Assembly (NCBI RefSeq): GCF_000186865.1
Contig: NW_008705572.1
Coordinates: 1,101,249-1,165,248 of the forward strand
Direction: 5' to 3'
Source: Aureococcus anophagefferens
Lineage: Eukaryota > Sar > Pelagophyceae > Pelagomonadales > Pelagomonadaceae
Length of the DNA: 64,000 nucleotides
Shown: positions 16,500-24,296 of the stretch, in pieces
Layout: every line of letters begins with the position of its first letter
Numbering within the stretch: position 1 is the stretch's first letter
Position numbers and translations under genes: made by a program
The notes under the pieces: generated by a model
Told to the model about the DNA's origin: nothing
Seen by the model: the letters and a program-made list of their open reading frames with translations, nothing else
Databases searched by the model: none

Positions 16500-18237
16500 A
16501 CAAGGTACGCGGATCGCCGGACGCGCGGAAGCCGAGGGCCGCCTTGGCGCCGCGCCAGGCCCGGAGCGCGGCGCGCTCCGGGGCCGCCTTGGCGCCGCGC
16601 CAGGCGCGGAGCGCGGCGCGCTTCGGGATGAGCGACGCGCCGACGGTCTGGGCCGCGGCGACGGCGGCCTTCGGCAGCGCGCCCGCCGCGGCGTAGGAGC
16701 TCTGCGCCGCGGCGACGGCGGCCTTGGGCAGCGCGGCGGCGGCGGCGCCCGACGCCGCGACGCTGCTCCAGGCCGCGGCCGCCGGCGCCGCGAGGCCGGC
16801 CCACGCCGCGGCCGCGAGGCCCGCGGGGTCCGCGAGCGCCGCGAGCGCCGCCTTGGCGAGGGCCGGCGCGGCGGCCACGGCGCGGAAGAGGGCGTCGGGC
16901 AGCGCGAAGAGCTGGAAGAGGACCGTGAGCGCGCACATGGTCGCGAAGACCATCGTCGGCGCCGCGTTCTTCGAGTTGAGGATCCACGGCAGCCCGTCGC
17001 CGACGCGGAACGTCGTCCGGAGCGGCGCGAGGAGCTCGCCGAGGGCCGCCTCGTCGACGAGGGCCGGCAGGGACGCCGTGGGCTGGCGCCGCGGCGCCGC
17101 GCGCGGCCGCGGCGCCGCGGAGGACCGGCCGCGGCGGAAGAGGCGGCTCCGCGAGAACTTCTGCGGGCCCGACTCGACGGTGGCGACGAGGGCGCCCGGC
17201 GTCGCCGCCGAGGGCACGAGGGACGTGATGGAGAAGGACGCCGTCGGGTCCACGGTCACGCTCGACAGGAAGAGCGCCGCGCCGCCCTCCACGAGCGGCG
17301 TCGTCGTGTGCGCGAGCGCGAGCGCGTAGGTCGGCTGGGACGCCCAGAGCCACTGGGGCGGCGCCTCGAAGGACGGCCGGTCCGGGAGGGACACGACGGG
17401 GTCCCGGAAGAGGATCGCGCCCCGGTCCGCCTCCAAGACGAACGACACGGCGAACCGGAAGTTCGACTCGCGGTAGCCGCCGTCGCCCGACGCGTAGCGC
17501 TCCAGGGGCGTCGGCGCGCGGCGCACGCGCGCCGTGCCGTCGACGCGCGCGCGGCCGCCGGCGTCGATGGTCGTCGTGAAGTCGAGCGCGTCGTCGGCGA
17601 CGCAGACCTCCTTGCCCATCCACTTCACGAGGACCTTGCGCACGATGCCGTCGAGGCGCCGCCGGATCCAGAGGGACCCGTCGAGGTCCGCCCCCGTCAT
17701 CGTGAGCTCGGCGACGAGGGACCCGCGCCGCCCGCCCGTGAGCACGCGCCGGTGCAGGTTGACGAGCTCGGCTTCGAGACGGCTCGCGACCAACTTCGGG
17801 CCGCCGGGCCGCGCGCCGATCCAGACGACGCCGGAGCTCGTGAGGCGCACGACGTCCGGGCAGCGCCGGCTCAGGCCCTCGCTCACGTCGCACTCCTCGG
17901 GCTCGACGGCGTCCACGCGCTCGACGTGCTCCAGAGCCAGCCGGCCCCGCTTCTTCTGGTCGCGGATCCACCCGCGCGCGCACTGCTCCGTGATCCAGCT
18001 CCGCGCGGACCGCCGGGGAGCGTCATCGGTGTCGGCGAAGAAACGGAGCCACGCCCGGCGCTTGGGGGGCGCGGGGTCGACGGGGACGGCCGTTGATGCG
18101 GCGACGAGGATCGGGGCGACGGTTTGGGGTGGTTTCTTGTCCGGTTTGCGCGCGGTCACGCGGTGCGTCGGGGTGCGGAACGCGGCGGCGAGCGTCGACA
18201 AAGCGATGAGGGCGCGCATGGCGCGGGGCGGGCGCAT
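16498..18237 (-). CDS. leader-bearing protein with Ala-rich repeated C-terminus, function unknown
   Basis: 579 residues from 18237, or 573 from Met at 18219 (MRALIALSTLAAAFRTPTHR). The leader fits plastid or ER targeting; AAAFRTP resembles the heterokont signal/transit junction. The central part (about residues 75-330) looks like a beta-rich domain (ELVNLHRRVLTGGRRGSLVA, GADLDGSLWIRRRLDGIVRK), perhaps distantly like LmeA/DUF2993 lipid-binding proteins, but I cannot confirm this. A hydrophobic segment (TMVFATMCALTVLFQLFAL) is followed by an Ala-rich tail with internal repeats, ALPKAAVAAAQ twice and RAALRAWRGAKAA twice. Repeats at the DNA level are recent. Confidence 0.65.
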   Translation of the reverse strand: MRPPRAMRALIALSTLAAAFRTPTHRVTARKPDKKPPQTVAPILVAASTAVPVDPAPPKRRAWLRFFADTDDAPRRSARSWITEQCARGWIRDQKKRGRLALEHVERVDAVEPEECDVSEGLSRRCPDVVRLTSSGVVWIGARPGGPKLVASRLEAELVNLHRRVLTGGRRGSLVAELTMTGADLDGSLWIRRRLDGIVRKVLVKWMGKEVCVADDALDFTTTIDAGGRARVDGTARVRRAPTPLERYASGDGGYRESNFRFAVSFVLEADRGAILFRDPVVSLPDRPSFEAPPQWLWASQPTYALALAHTTTPLVEGGAALFLSSVTVDPTASFSITSLVPSAATPGALVATVESGPQKFSRSRLFRRGRSSAAPRPRAAPRRQPTASLPALVDEAALGELLAPLRTTFRVGDGLPWILNSKNAAPTMVFATMCALTVLFQLFALPDALFRAVAAAPALAKAALAALADPAGLAAAAWAGLAAPAAAAWSSVAASGAAAAALPKAAVAAAQSSYAAAGALPKAAVAAAQTVGASLIPKRAALRAWRGAKAAPERAALRAWRGAKAALGFRASGDPRTL

Positions 18238-18670
18238 CGCGCGTCGCGACGCGACTTGCGGCGCGGTTGATGCTTTTGCAGAAGGCCTGCCGGCTCAACA
18301 AGTTCTTCTGGCAAGGCCTCTGGCACTTCATCAACATACTTGAACTGGCGCCGTGGGCTGACCCCTGCCCGAGGTGCAGGCCGAGCGGGCAGCTTTGGAG
18401 ACGCGCGCCGCGGGGCAGGCGGTCGCCGAACGTGCGGCGGCCGAGGTCAAGTTCGTGGCCGAGGCCGCCGCGGCGGCCTTCGCGTGGCGGACGCGGTGAG
18501 AGGCGAGGTAGGAGCTCGGAACTAGCGGCGCCGCCGTCGCCGCAGCTTCACCGTCGCCGCCACCTCCAGGACTCGCCTGTGAGCTAGATTAGAGCTGAGG
18601 CGGCTTGACGACGGCTCGTTGGCGTCAATGTTGCAGCTCGCCGAAAGCGCAGCCACAAGTAGCCACACGT

Positions 18671-19342
18671 GGACAAGCGCGGCTGCTGAGTGCTTCACGA
18701 TGGTCCACGTGCACGTGCGCTTCATCCTGGCCGCCGCGCTCGCTGCAACCGCAGTAGCAGACGGCCAGACCGTCGCCTGCGTGACGGGCGCGACGGGCTT
18801 CCTCGGCCAGGAGCTCGTCGCCCAGCTCCTCGAGAAGGGCTACGCCGTGCGCGGCACCGTGCGCTCCGCCACCGGCAAGAACGCGAAGCGTCTGACGGAC
18901 ATGGCAGGACAAGCGCGGCTGCTGAGTGCTTCACGATGGTCCACGTGCACGTGCGCTTCATCCTGGCCGCCGCGCTCGCTGCAACCGCAGTAGCAGACGG
19001 CCAGACCGTCGCCTGCGTGACGGGCGCGACGGGCTTCCTCGGCCAGGAGCTCGTCGCCCAGCTCCTCGAGAAGGGCTACGCCGTGCGCGGCACCGTGCGC
19101 TCCGCCACCGGCAAGAACGCGAAGCGTGCTTCACGATGGTCCACGTGCACGTGCGCTTCATCCTGGCCGCCGCGCTCGCTGCAACCGCAGTAGCAGACGG
19201 CCAGACCGTCGCCTGCGTGACGGGCGCGACGGGCTTCCTCGGCCAGGAGCTCGTCGCCCAGCTCCTCGAGAAGGGCTACGCCGTGCGCGGCACCGTGCGC
19301 TCCGCCACCGGCAAGAACGCGAAGCGTCTGACGGACATGGCA
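18671..19342 (+). repeat. tandem triplication of the 5' end of the SDR gene
   Basis: Three near-identical units start at 18671, 18907 and about 19131. Each contains the start codon and about 64 codons of the reductase; the ATGs are at 18700, 18936 and 19136, spaced 236 and 200 bp. The second unit lacks the ~36-bp segment at the junction. Spacings are not multiples of three, so ORFs from the first two ATGs stop at 18993 and 19193. Confidence 0.95.
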
Positions 19343-20305
19343 GCAGACCTCTTCAAAGGCAAATTCTTGACGCTCGTCGAGGCGGACCTCCTCGGCGGCG
19401 AGGCGGGCTTCGCGCCCTGCGTCGCCGGCGCCGACGTGCTCTTCCATACGGCGTCGCCGTTCAAGAGCACGGGCATCGACGACCCGCAACGGCAGCTCAT
19501 CGCCCCCGCCGTCGAGGGCACGGAGGCGGCGACGAAGGCCGCCATCGCCTCCGGCTCCGTGAGTAAGATCGTGCTGACGTCGAGCATCGCCGCGACCATG
19601 GGCGGCTTCGGCGACAAGGACGGCTGCTTCGACGAGACCGACTGGAACTGGTCGTCCGAGGCGAAGATCCACGACGTGGCCATGGACGCCTACCGCTACT
19701 CGAAGCTCGCGGCGGAGCAGGCCTTCTGGCGCCTCGTCGCCGGCGCCGACGGCGTCGAGGGCGCCGCGGTGCTGCCCGCGTTCATCGTCGGCCCGCCTCG
19801 CACGGACCGCACGGACGGCGAGAGCCTGGGCAACATGGTCGCCGCGCTCTCCGGCGCCACCCCGCCGCGCGGCGACACGCCCATGGTCGACGTCCGCGAC
19901 GTCGCGGCCGCGCACGTCGCCGCCTACGAGACGCCCGGCGCCGCCGGCACGAGCCCGCCGGAGAAGTACCGCTACCTCGCGTCGACGCCGACGGCCTACC
20001 GCCGCGACGACCTGCTCTCGCTCCTCGCGGACGCGTACCCGAACGCGGCCATCGCGCCGCGCGCCGCGCCGCCGCCGTCGACGGCCGAGCGCGCGCGGGA
20101 CAAGGTCGTCTTCTGCTCGAAGAACCTCGGCACCCTCGCGGGCGTCTCCGTGCGCGCCGCGCCCGACGCGCTCCTCGACATGGCGCACGTCATGCTCGAG
20201 CTCGGGTCCGTGGCGGTGACGCCGCGCGCGAAGGCGCCGCCGGGCACGCGCTTCGTCAAGAAGCAGGCCCGCCGCCTCCGCAACCTCTTTAAGAAGGAGC
20301 TTTAA
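19136..20305 (+). CDS. extended SDR reductase, dihydroflavonol-reductase/cinnamoyl-CoA-reductase-like, secretory leader
   Basis: 389 residues from the third ATG, the only one giving a full protein. MVHVHVRFILAAALAATAVADG is a signal-peptide-like leader. The cofactor loop is TGATGFLG (G30, G33, G36), and the catalytic set is S150 with Y186-RYS-K190. VLFHTASPFKSTGIDDPQRQ and LPAFIVGPPRTDR are typical of the DFR/CCR-like group, which reduces carbonyls with NADPH. Substrate in an alga unknown. The C-terminus is basic (RFVKKQARRLRNLFKKEL). Two truncated extra copies of its 5' end precede it and could act as upstream ORFs. Confidence 0.88.
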   Translation: MVHVHVRFILAAALAATAVADGQTVACVTGATGFLGQELVAQLLEKGYAVRGTVRSATGKNAKRLTDMAADLFKGKFLTLVEADLLGGEAGFAPCVAGADVLFHTASPFKSTGIDDPQRQLIAPAVEGTEAATKAAIASGSVSKIVLTSSIAATMGGFGDKDGCFDETDWNWSSEAKIHDVAMDAYRYSKLAAEQAFWRLVAGADGVEGAAVLPAFIVGPPRTDRTDGESLGNMVAALSGATPPRGDTPMVDVRDVAAAHVAAYETPGAAGTSPPEKYRYLASTPTAYRRDDLLSLLADAYPNAAIAPRAAPPPSTAERARDKVVFCSKNLGTLAGVSVRAAPDALLDMAHVMLELGSVAVTPRAKAPPGTRFVKKQARRLRNLFKKEL

Positions 20306-20391
20306 GGCACTGCGGCGTGGCCGCCACGCGTTCCGCGCCGCTTTAAGAAGGCCCTGCCAATGTTCTTCCGTTAAAGCGGCGGCGCGCGCCT

Positions 20392-22332
20392 CTAGGCGTG
20401 GGACATGCCGAGGATCTTGGCGAGCTTGTCGGCCTGCTTCTTCTTCTTGACGTCGGCGTCCTTGGGCTTGCGGCCGTTCTCCTTCTTCGCCTCCTTGGCC
20501 TTGGCCTTGGCCTTCTTCGCGCTCTTGGCCGCGGCGGCGTCGCGCGCGCGGATTTCCATCGCGTCGTCGTCGTCGCTGTCCGCGTCCGCGTCGACGAGCG
20601 CCGCCGCCGGCTCGTCGTCGTCGCTCGTCGCCGGCGCCTCGCCGCCCTTGGACTCCTCCGTGCCGTCGAGGCCCGCCGAGAGCTCCGGCGCGTCGCGGTC
20701 GAGCTCGTCGGCGGCCGCCGCGCGCCGCTCCGCGGGCGTCCGGTCCTTTTCCTTGAACTGGGCCGCCTTGGCGTCGGTCCACTTGCCGAGCATCTCGTGC
20801 TGGGACGTGCCGTCGCGCGCCCGCACGAGGCTCTGCAGGATCTTCGACGTCTTCGACACCTTCTTCGCGGCCGCGGAGCCGCCGGCGCCCGCGGACGCCG
20901 CGGGGCGCTTGAGCAGGTCCAGCAGCAGCTTCTCGATGGCGTTGCGCTGGGGCGGCGGCGCGCCCCTGCCCAGGCCGGCCTTGGCGGCCCTGGCGGCGTC
21001 GATGGCGTCGAAGATGCGCGCCGGGCCGAGCTTCTCCAGCGCCTGCGCGCGCCGGTAGTGCGCCTTCACGTTCCTCGGGTCCGCCTCCAGCGCCGCGGCG
21101 CACTCGTCCGCGCAGGCCTCGAAGCACTCGCGGGCGCGGCTATCGAACGTCGCGTGCGCGAGGCTCGCCTCGCCGAGCTTGAAGAGGCACGTGGACCGGT
21201 TGCAGAGGAGCACCGCGACCGCGGGGCGGTTCACCGCGCCCGAGACGTCCGTCACGTCCGCGGCGACGTCGACCTTGAGCTCGAGGAGGGCCGCGGCGTA
21301 GTGGCGCAGGGCGCCGTCGAAGTCGCCGGCGGCGAAGGCCTCGTTGCCCGCCGCGCGGCGGCTCTTGGGCTTCGGCGGCGGCTTCGGCGGCGCGGCCGGC
21401 GGCGGCGGCGGCGCGCGCGCCGCGGCCGGCGGCGGCGGCGGCGCGTCGAGGTCGAAGCCGCCGGCGCTCAGCTCGACGACGACGGGCTCGTCGCCGCAGA
21501 CCTCGTCGTCGTCGTCGTCGCCGACGTCCCGCAGCGCGACGCCGCCGCACGCCTCGCCGTCCGCGCCGCTGTGCGGCGGGAACCGCGAGAAGTCGTCGAA
21601 GAGCTGCTTCGCCAGGGCCTCCTCCTCGGGGTCGCCCCGGGACTGGGCGCAGGGCACCCAGTCGCTCAGCGTCGCCAGCAGGTCCCGGCTCAGGCCCATG
21701 CGCATGCCCTCGCAGTGCGTCTGCCGCGCCCACCCGATCCAGAACGCCAGCAAATCCAAGCAGCTCCGCTCGCCGCCGGGGAAGGAGTCGCGCCGGTTCG
21801 CCGCCAGGCCCTCGAAGAAGGGCGACGCGCCGCCGTCCATGGCCAGCAGCGCCGCGTGGAGCGCCGCGTCCTCGGAGCCGCGCCGCGGCGCGTCGTACCA
21901 TCGGAGATCGGGGTCGCCCGTGATGCGCAGGAAGACCTCGACGGCGTGGGCGCGCACGTGCAGGTCGCCCTCCGTGAGCCGCGCCGCGAGGTGGTCCAGG
22001 CCGCCGGCGACGACGAAGCGCCGGAGGAAGCCCGACTCGCGGTGGAGCATGAACATGAGGCCGAGCGCGGGTCGCGCGGGCGACTTCTGGGCCGCGCCGG
22101 GCTTCTTCGGCGCGACGAGGCGCGCGTAGGCGCCGCCGTCGGACGCGCTCGGGAAGAAGAGCAGGCGCCGCGCCTCGTCGGCGCACTCGCAGCTCGGCAC
22201 GCGCGCGGCCATGGCGGCCACGGGCGGGTCGGCCCAGAGGTCCGTCAGCGACTTGCGCAGCCCGTCGCTGTCCGGGCAGTGCGCCATCAGCGCGTCGAAC
22301 TCCGCCTGCCGCGCGACCATCGTGCCCGACAC
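20392..22332 (-). CDS. TPR protein with helical (ARM-like) N-terminal region
   Basis: 646 residues from 22332, or 642 from the Met four codons later. The N-terminal ~250 residues are helical and Leu-rich (GLMFMLHRESGFLRRFVVAG, DLHVRAHAVEVFLRITGDP), suggesting ARM/HEAT-type repeats. A Pro-rich linker follows, then a TPR domain: SRRAAGNEAFAAGDFDGALR, AVLLCNRSTCLFKLGEASLA, CAAALEADPRNVKAHYRRAQ. The C-terminus is acidic then strongly Lys-rich. The TPR has the carboxylate-clamp look of Hsp90/Hsp70 co-chaperones (N in GNEAF, N in CNRS, K/R in KAHYRR), so a chaperone-linked role is a reasonable inference. Convergent with the SDR gene. Confidence 0.78.
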   Translation of the reverse strand: MSGTMVARQAEFDALMAHCPDSDGLRKSLTDLWADPPVAAMAARVPSCECADEARRLLFFPSASDGGAYARLVAPKKPGAAQKSPARPALGLMFMLHRESGFLRRFVVAGGLDHLAARLTEGDLHVRAHAVEVFLRITGDPDLRWYDAPRRGSEDAALHAALLAMDGGASPFFEGLAANRRDSFPGGERSCLDLLAFWIGWARQTHCEGMRMGLSRDLLATLSDWVPCAQSRGDPEEEALAKQLFDDFSRFPPHSGADGEACGGVALRDVGDDDDDEVCGDEPVVVELSAGGFDLDAPPPPPAAARAPPPPPAAPPKPPPKPKSRRAAGNEAFAAGDFDGALRHYAAALLELKVDVAADVTDVSGAVNRPAVAVLLCNRSTCLFKLGEASLAHATFDSRARECFEACADECAAALEADPRNVKAHYRRAQALEKLGPARIFDAIDAARAAKAGLGRGAPPPQRNAIEKLLLDLLKRPAASAGAGGSAAAKKVSKTSKILQSLVRARDGTSQHEMLGKWTDAKAAQFKEKDRTPAERRAAAADELDRDAPELSAGLDGTEESKGGEAPATSDDDEPAAALVDADADSDDDDAMEIRARDAAAAKSAKKAKAKAKEAKKENGRKPKDADVKKKKQADKLAKILGMSHA

Positions 22333-22441
22333 ACCCGCGCTGCCGAGGAACCCGCGCTGCGACGCGACGCAAACCGATGGGCAGCCAAAGCGCTGCGCCG
22401 CCTCGAGAGGGCAGCTTTAGCCCGGCTGCGTCACCGGGCCG

Positions 22442-24184
22442 TTAGCCAAATGCCGCGTCCGCGAGCACCTCAACGGCGCTCTCCCAGCTCCAGGCGCGCA
22501 TGCGCTTCGCGCCCCGGAGGGCCCGGCGGCGCGCGGCGGCGCGGTCGCGGTAGATGTCCGCGAGCGCGGCCGCGGCGTCGCCCGGGTCCGTCTCGTAGCC
22601 GGCGAACTGGTCCGGCGCCGCGCGCGCCGCGGGCGACTCGACCTGGTTCCCCAGGGGCCAGCAGCCGTCGTCGCCGCCGAGGAAGTCGACGAGGTCCGCC
22701 TGGCCCGTGTTGCGGGCCAGCGCCGTGGGCACGCCCATGGCGACGGCCTCCATGGCGACGAGGTTCGTTCCGCCCTCGGCGCGGTTCGGGAAGAGGGCCG
22801 CGTCGACCGCGCGGAGGATCTGGGGCACGTAGCGGTGGTGCACGGGGATGAGGGGGACGACGTCGCGGCGGTCGAGGCCGTTGGCCTCGAGCCAGTCGAG
22901 GAGCGCGGCGTTCTCGTCGACGTAGTCCGCGTCCGTCCGCGGGAGCGGCGCCGTCGCGTTCGCCTCCAGGACCTGCTGGCGCGTCGCCGCGGGCACGCCG
23001 GCCGTGTGCGTCGCGTTGGCCATCGTGAGCACCGTCTTCCGCCAGGGGTTCGCCCAGGCGACGACGAGCTCCGCGTCCGCGTCCGGGTGGCGCCGGCGGA
23101 ACTCGCGGAAGGCCGCCACGACGATGTCCTGGCCCTTGCGCCACTCGAGCTTGCCGCCGGAGAAGACGCGGAACCGCGCGCCGGGATTGCGGCGCACGCC
23201 CGTCGGCGGCTTGAAGAGCGACGCGTCGACGCCCTGCATGAAGGCCTTCACGGGCGGCAGCGGCGCGCCGTCGAGCGCGGCCGCCGCCGCTTTGAGGCCC
23301 GCGCCGCACCACGTCGACCCGACGAGGAGCGCGTCGAAGCGCCGCAGCGCCGCGAGGTCGCTCTGCGACCAGTCGAGCGTCTCCGCGAATAAGATGCCGA
23401 CGTTGCGCGTCGCGCTCCAGAGCGCCTCGTCCATGGAGCCCAGGGAGCCGTTGACGCCCCAGCGGCCCAGGGCGTGGACAACCGGAAAATCGAGGGCCGA
23501 CGCGTTTCGCCCGCGCGACGCCAGCCGCTCCGCGGCCGCCGCGAGCACGGACGGCTCGAGCGTCCGCCGCTGCGCGGGCGTGACCTCGTAGCCGTGGACC
23601 TGGCCCAGGGGCACGGGCAGCGCCGTGCTCCTGGGCCCGCCGAGGGCGAGGGCGATGTGGAGGCCCGCGACGCCCCAGCCGATGCCGCCGCCCCAGTCCC
23701 ACGCGAGCCCGAGCAGCCGACTCCGGTCCGCGGCCGGCGCCGCCGCGCCCGCGACGAAGACGGCGACGGCGAACTCGGAGATGGCCGGCGCGTCCGCGTC
23801 GCCCGCCGGGCCGCCGCGGAGCACGACGTCGACGCGGTACCAGCCGGGCGGCCGCAGGTCGAGCGCGACGCGCGCGACGAGCGGTTTCGCGTCGTCGTGA
23901 AAACTCGGCAGCGACACGTCGGAGCACTCGGCGCTCGGCCAGCGGTCGTCGCCGGGCAGCGGGTCGCCGTCGACGACGCGCGCCGCGGAGATGCACGCCG
24001 ACGTCGCGCCGGCCGTCGCGCTGCCCCGCCGCAGGCCGATCTCGACGTCGACGACCGGTCCCTCGACGACGCTCCCGGACTTGGGCTCCGTGATCCACGC
24101 CTCGCCGAGCTCATCGATGGCGGCGCCGCCGCGCAGCGCGGTGATGCAAAGTGCGATCGTGACGGCGCGCAAAAGGCTGCCCAT
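22442..24184 (-). CDS. secreted/luminal GT-B glycosyltransferase (group 1, GT4-like)
   Basis: 580 residues from Met at 24184 (MGSLLRAVTIALCITALRGG, signal peptide or anchor); Met at 24217 is an alternative. The N-terminal ~130 residues look like a beta-sandwich. The catalytic half contains FRVFSGGKLEWRKGQDIVVA and ALFPNRAEGGTNLVAMEAVA followed by MGVPTALARNTGQADLV, the E-x7-E-type donor-site region of GT4-like enzymes. It should transfer a sugar from a nucleotide donor in the secretory pathway; acceptor unknown. It is divergent from a GH3 glycosidase gene (112 bp between starts), which hints at shared regulation of glycan turnover. Confidence 0.83.
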   Translation of the reverse strand: MGSLLRAVTIALCITALRGGAAIDELGEAWITEPKSGSVVEGPVVDVEIGLRRGSATAGATSACISAARVVDGDPLPGDDRWPSAECSDVSLPSFHDDAKPLVARVALDLRPPGWYRVDVVLRGGPAGDADAPAISEFAVAVFVAGAAAPAADRSRLLGLAWDWGGGIGWGVAGLHIALALGGPRSTALPVPLGQVHGYEVTPAQRRTLEPSVLAAAAERLASRGRNASALDFPVVHALGRWGVNGSLGSMDEALWSATRNVGILFAETLDWSQSDLAALRRFDALLVGSTWCGAGLKAAAAALDGAPLPPVKAFMQGVDASLFKPPTGVRRNPGARFRVFSGGKLEWRKGQDIVVAAFREFRRRHPDADAELVVAWANPWRKTVLTMANATHTAGVPAATRQQVLEANATAPLPRTDADYVDENAALLDWLEANGLDRRDVVPLIPVHHRYVPQILRAVDAALFPNRAEGGTNLVAMEAVAMGVPTALARNTGQADLVDFLGGDDGCWPLGNQVESPAARAAPDQFAGYETDPGDAAAALADIYRDRAAARRRALRGAKRMRAWSWESAVEVLADAAFG

Positions 24185-24296
24185 CGCGCAGCGCGGGTAG
24201 GTTGCCAGTGCCTTCATGCTGAAACGAAGCAAATCCATTTTGCGATGGCAATGCGACCTCATTGCCGCGTGATGACACATCCGTGAGCAACACGAG

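Noticed and set aside
18700..19193. two additional small genes at the first two ATGs of the triplicated region
   Set aside because: Their frames end by running out of phase into the next repeat unit; they are truncated copies of the SDR start.
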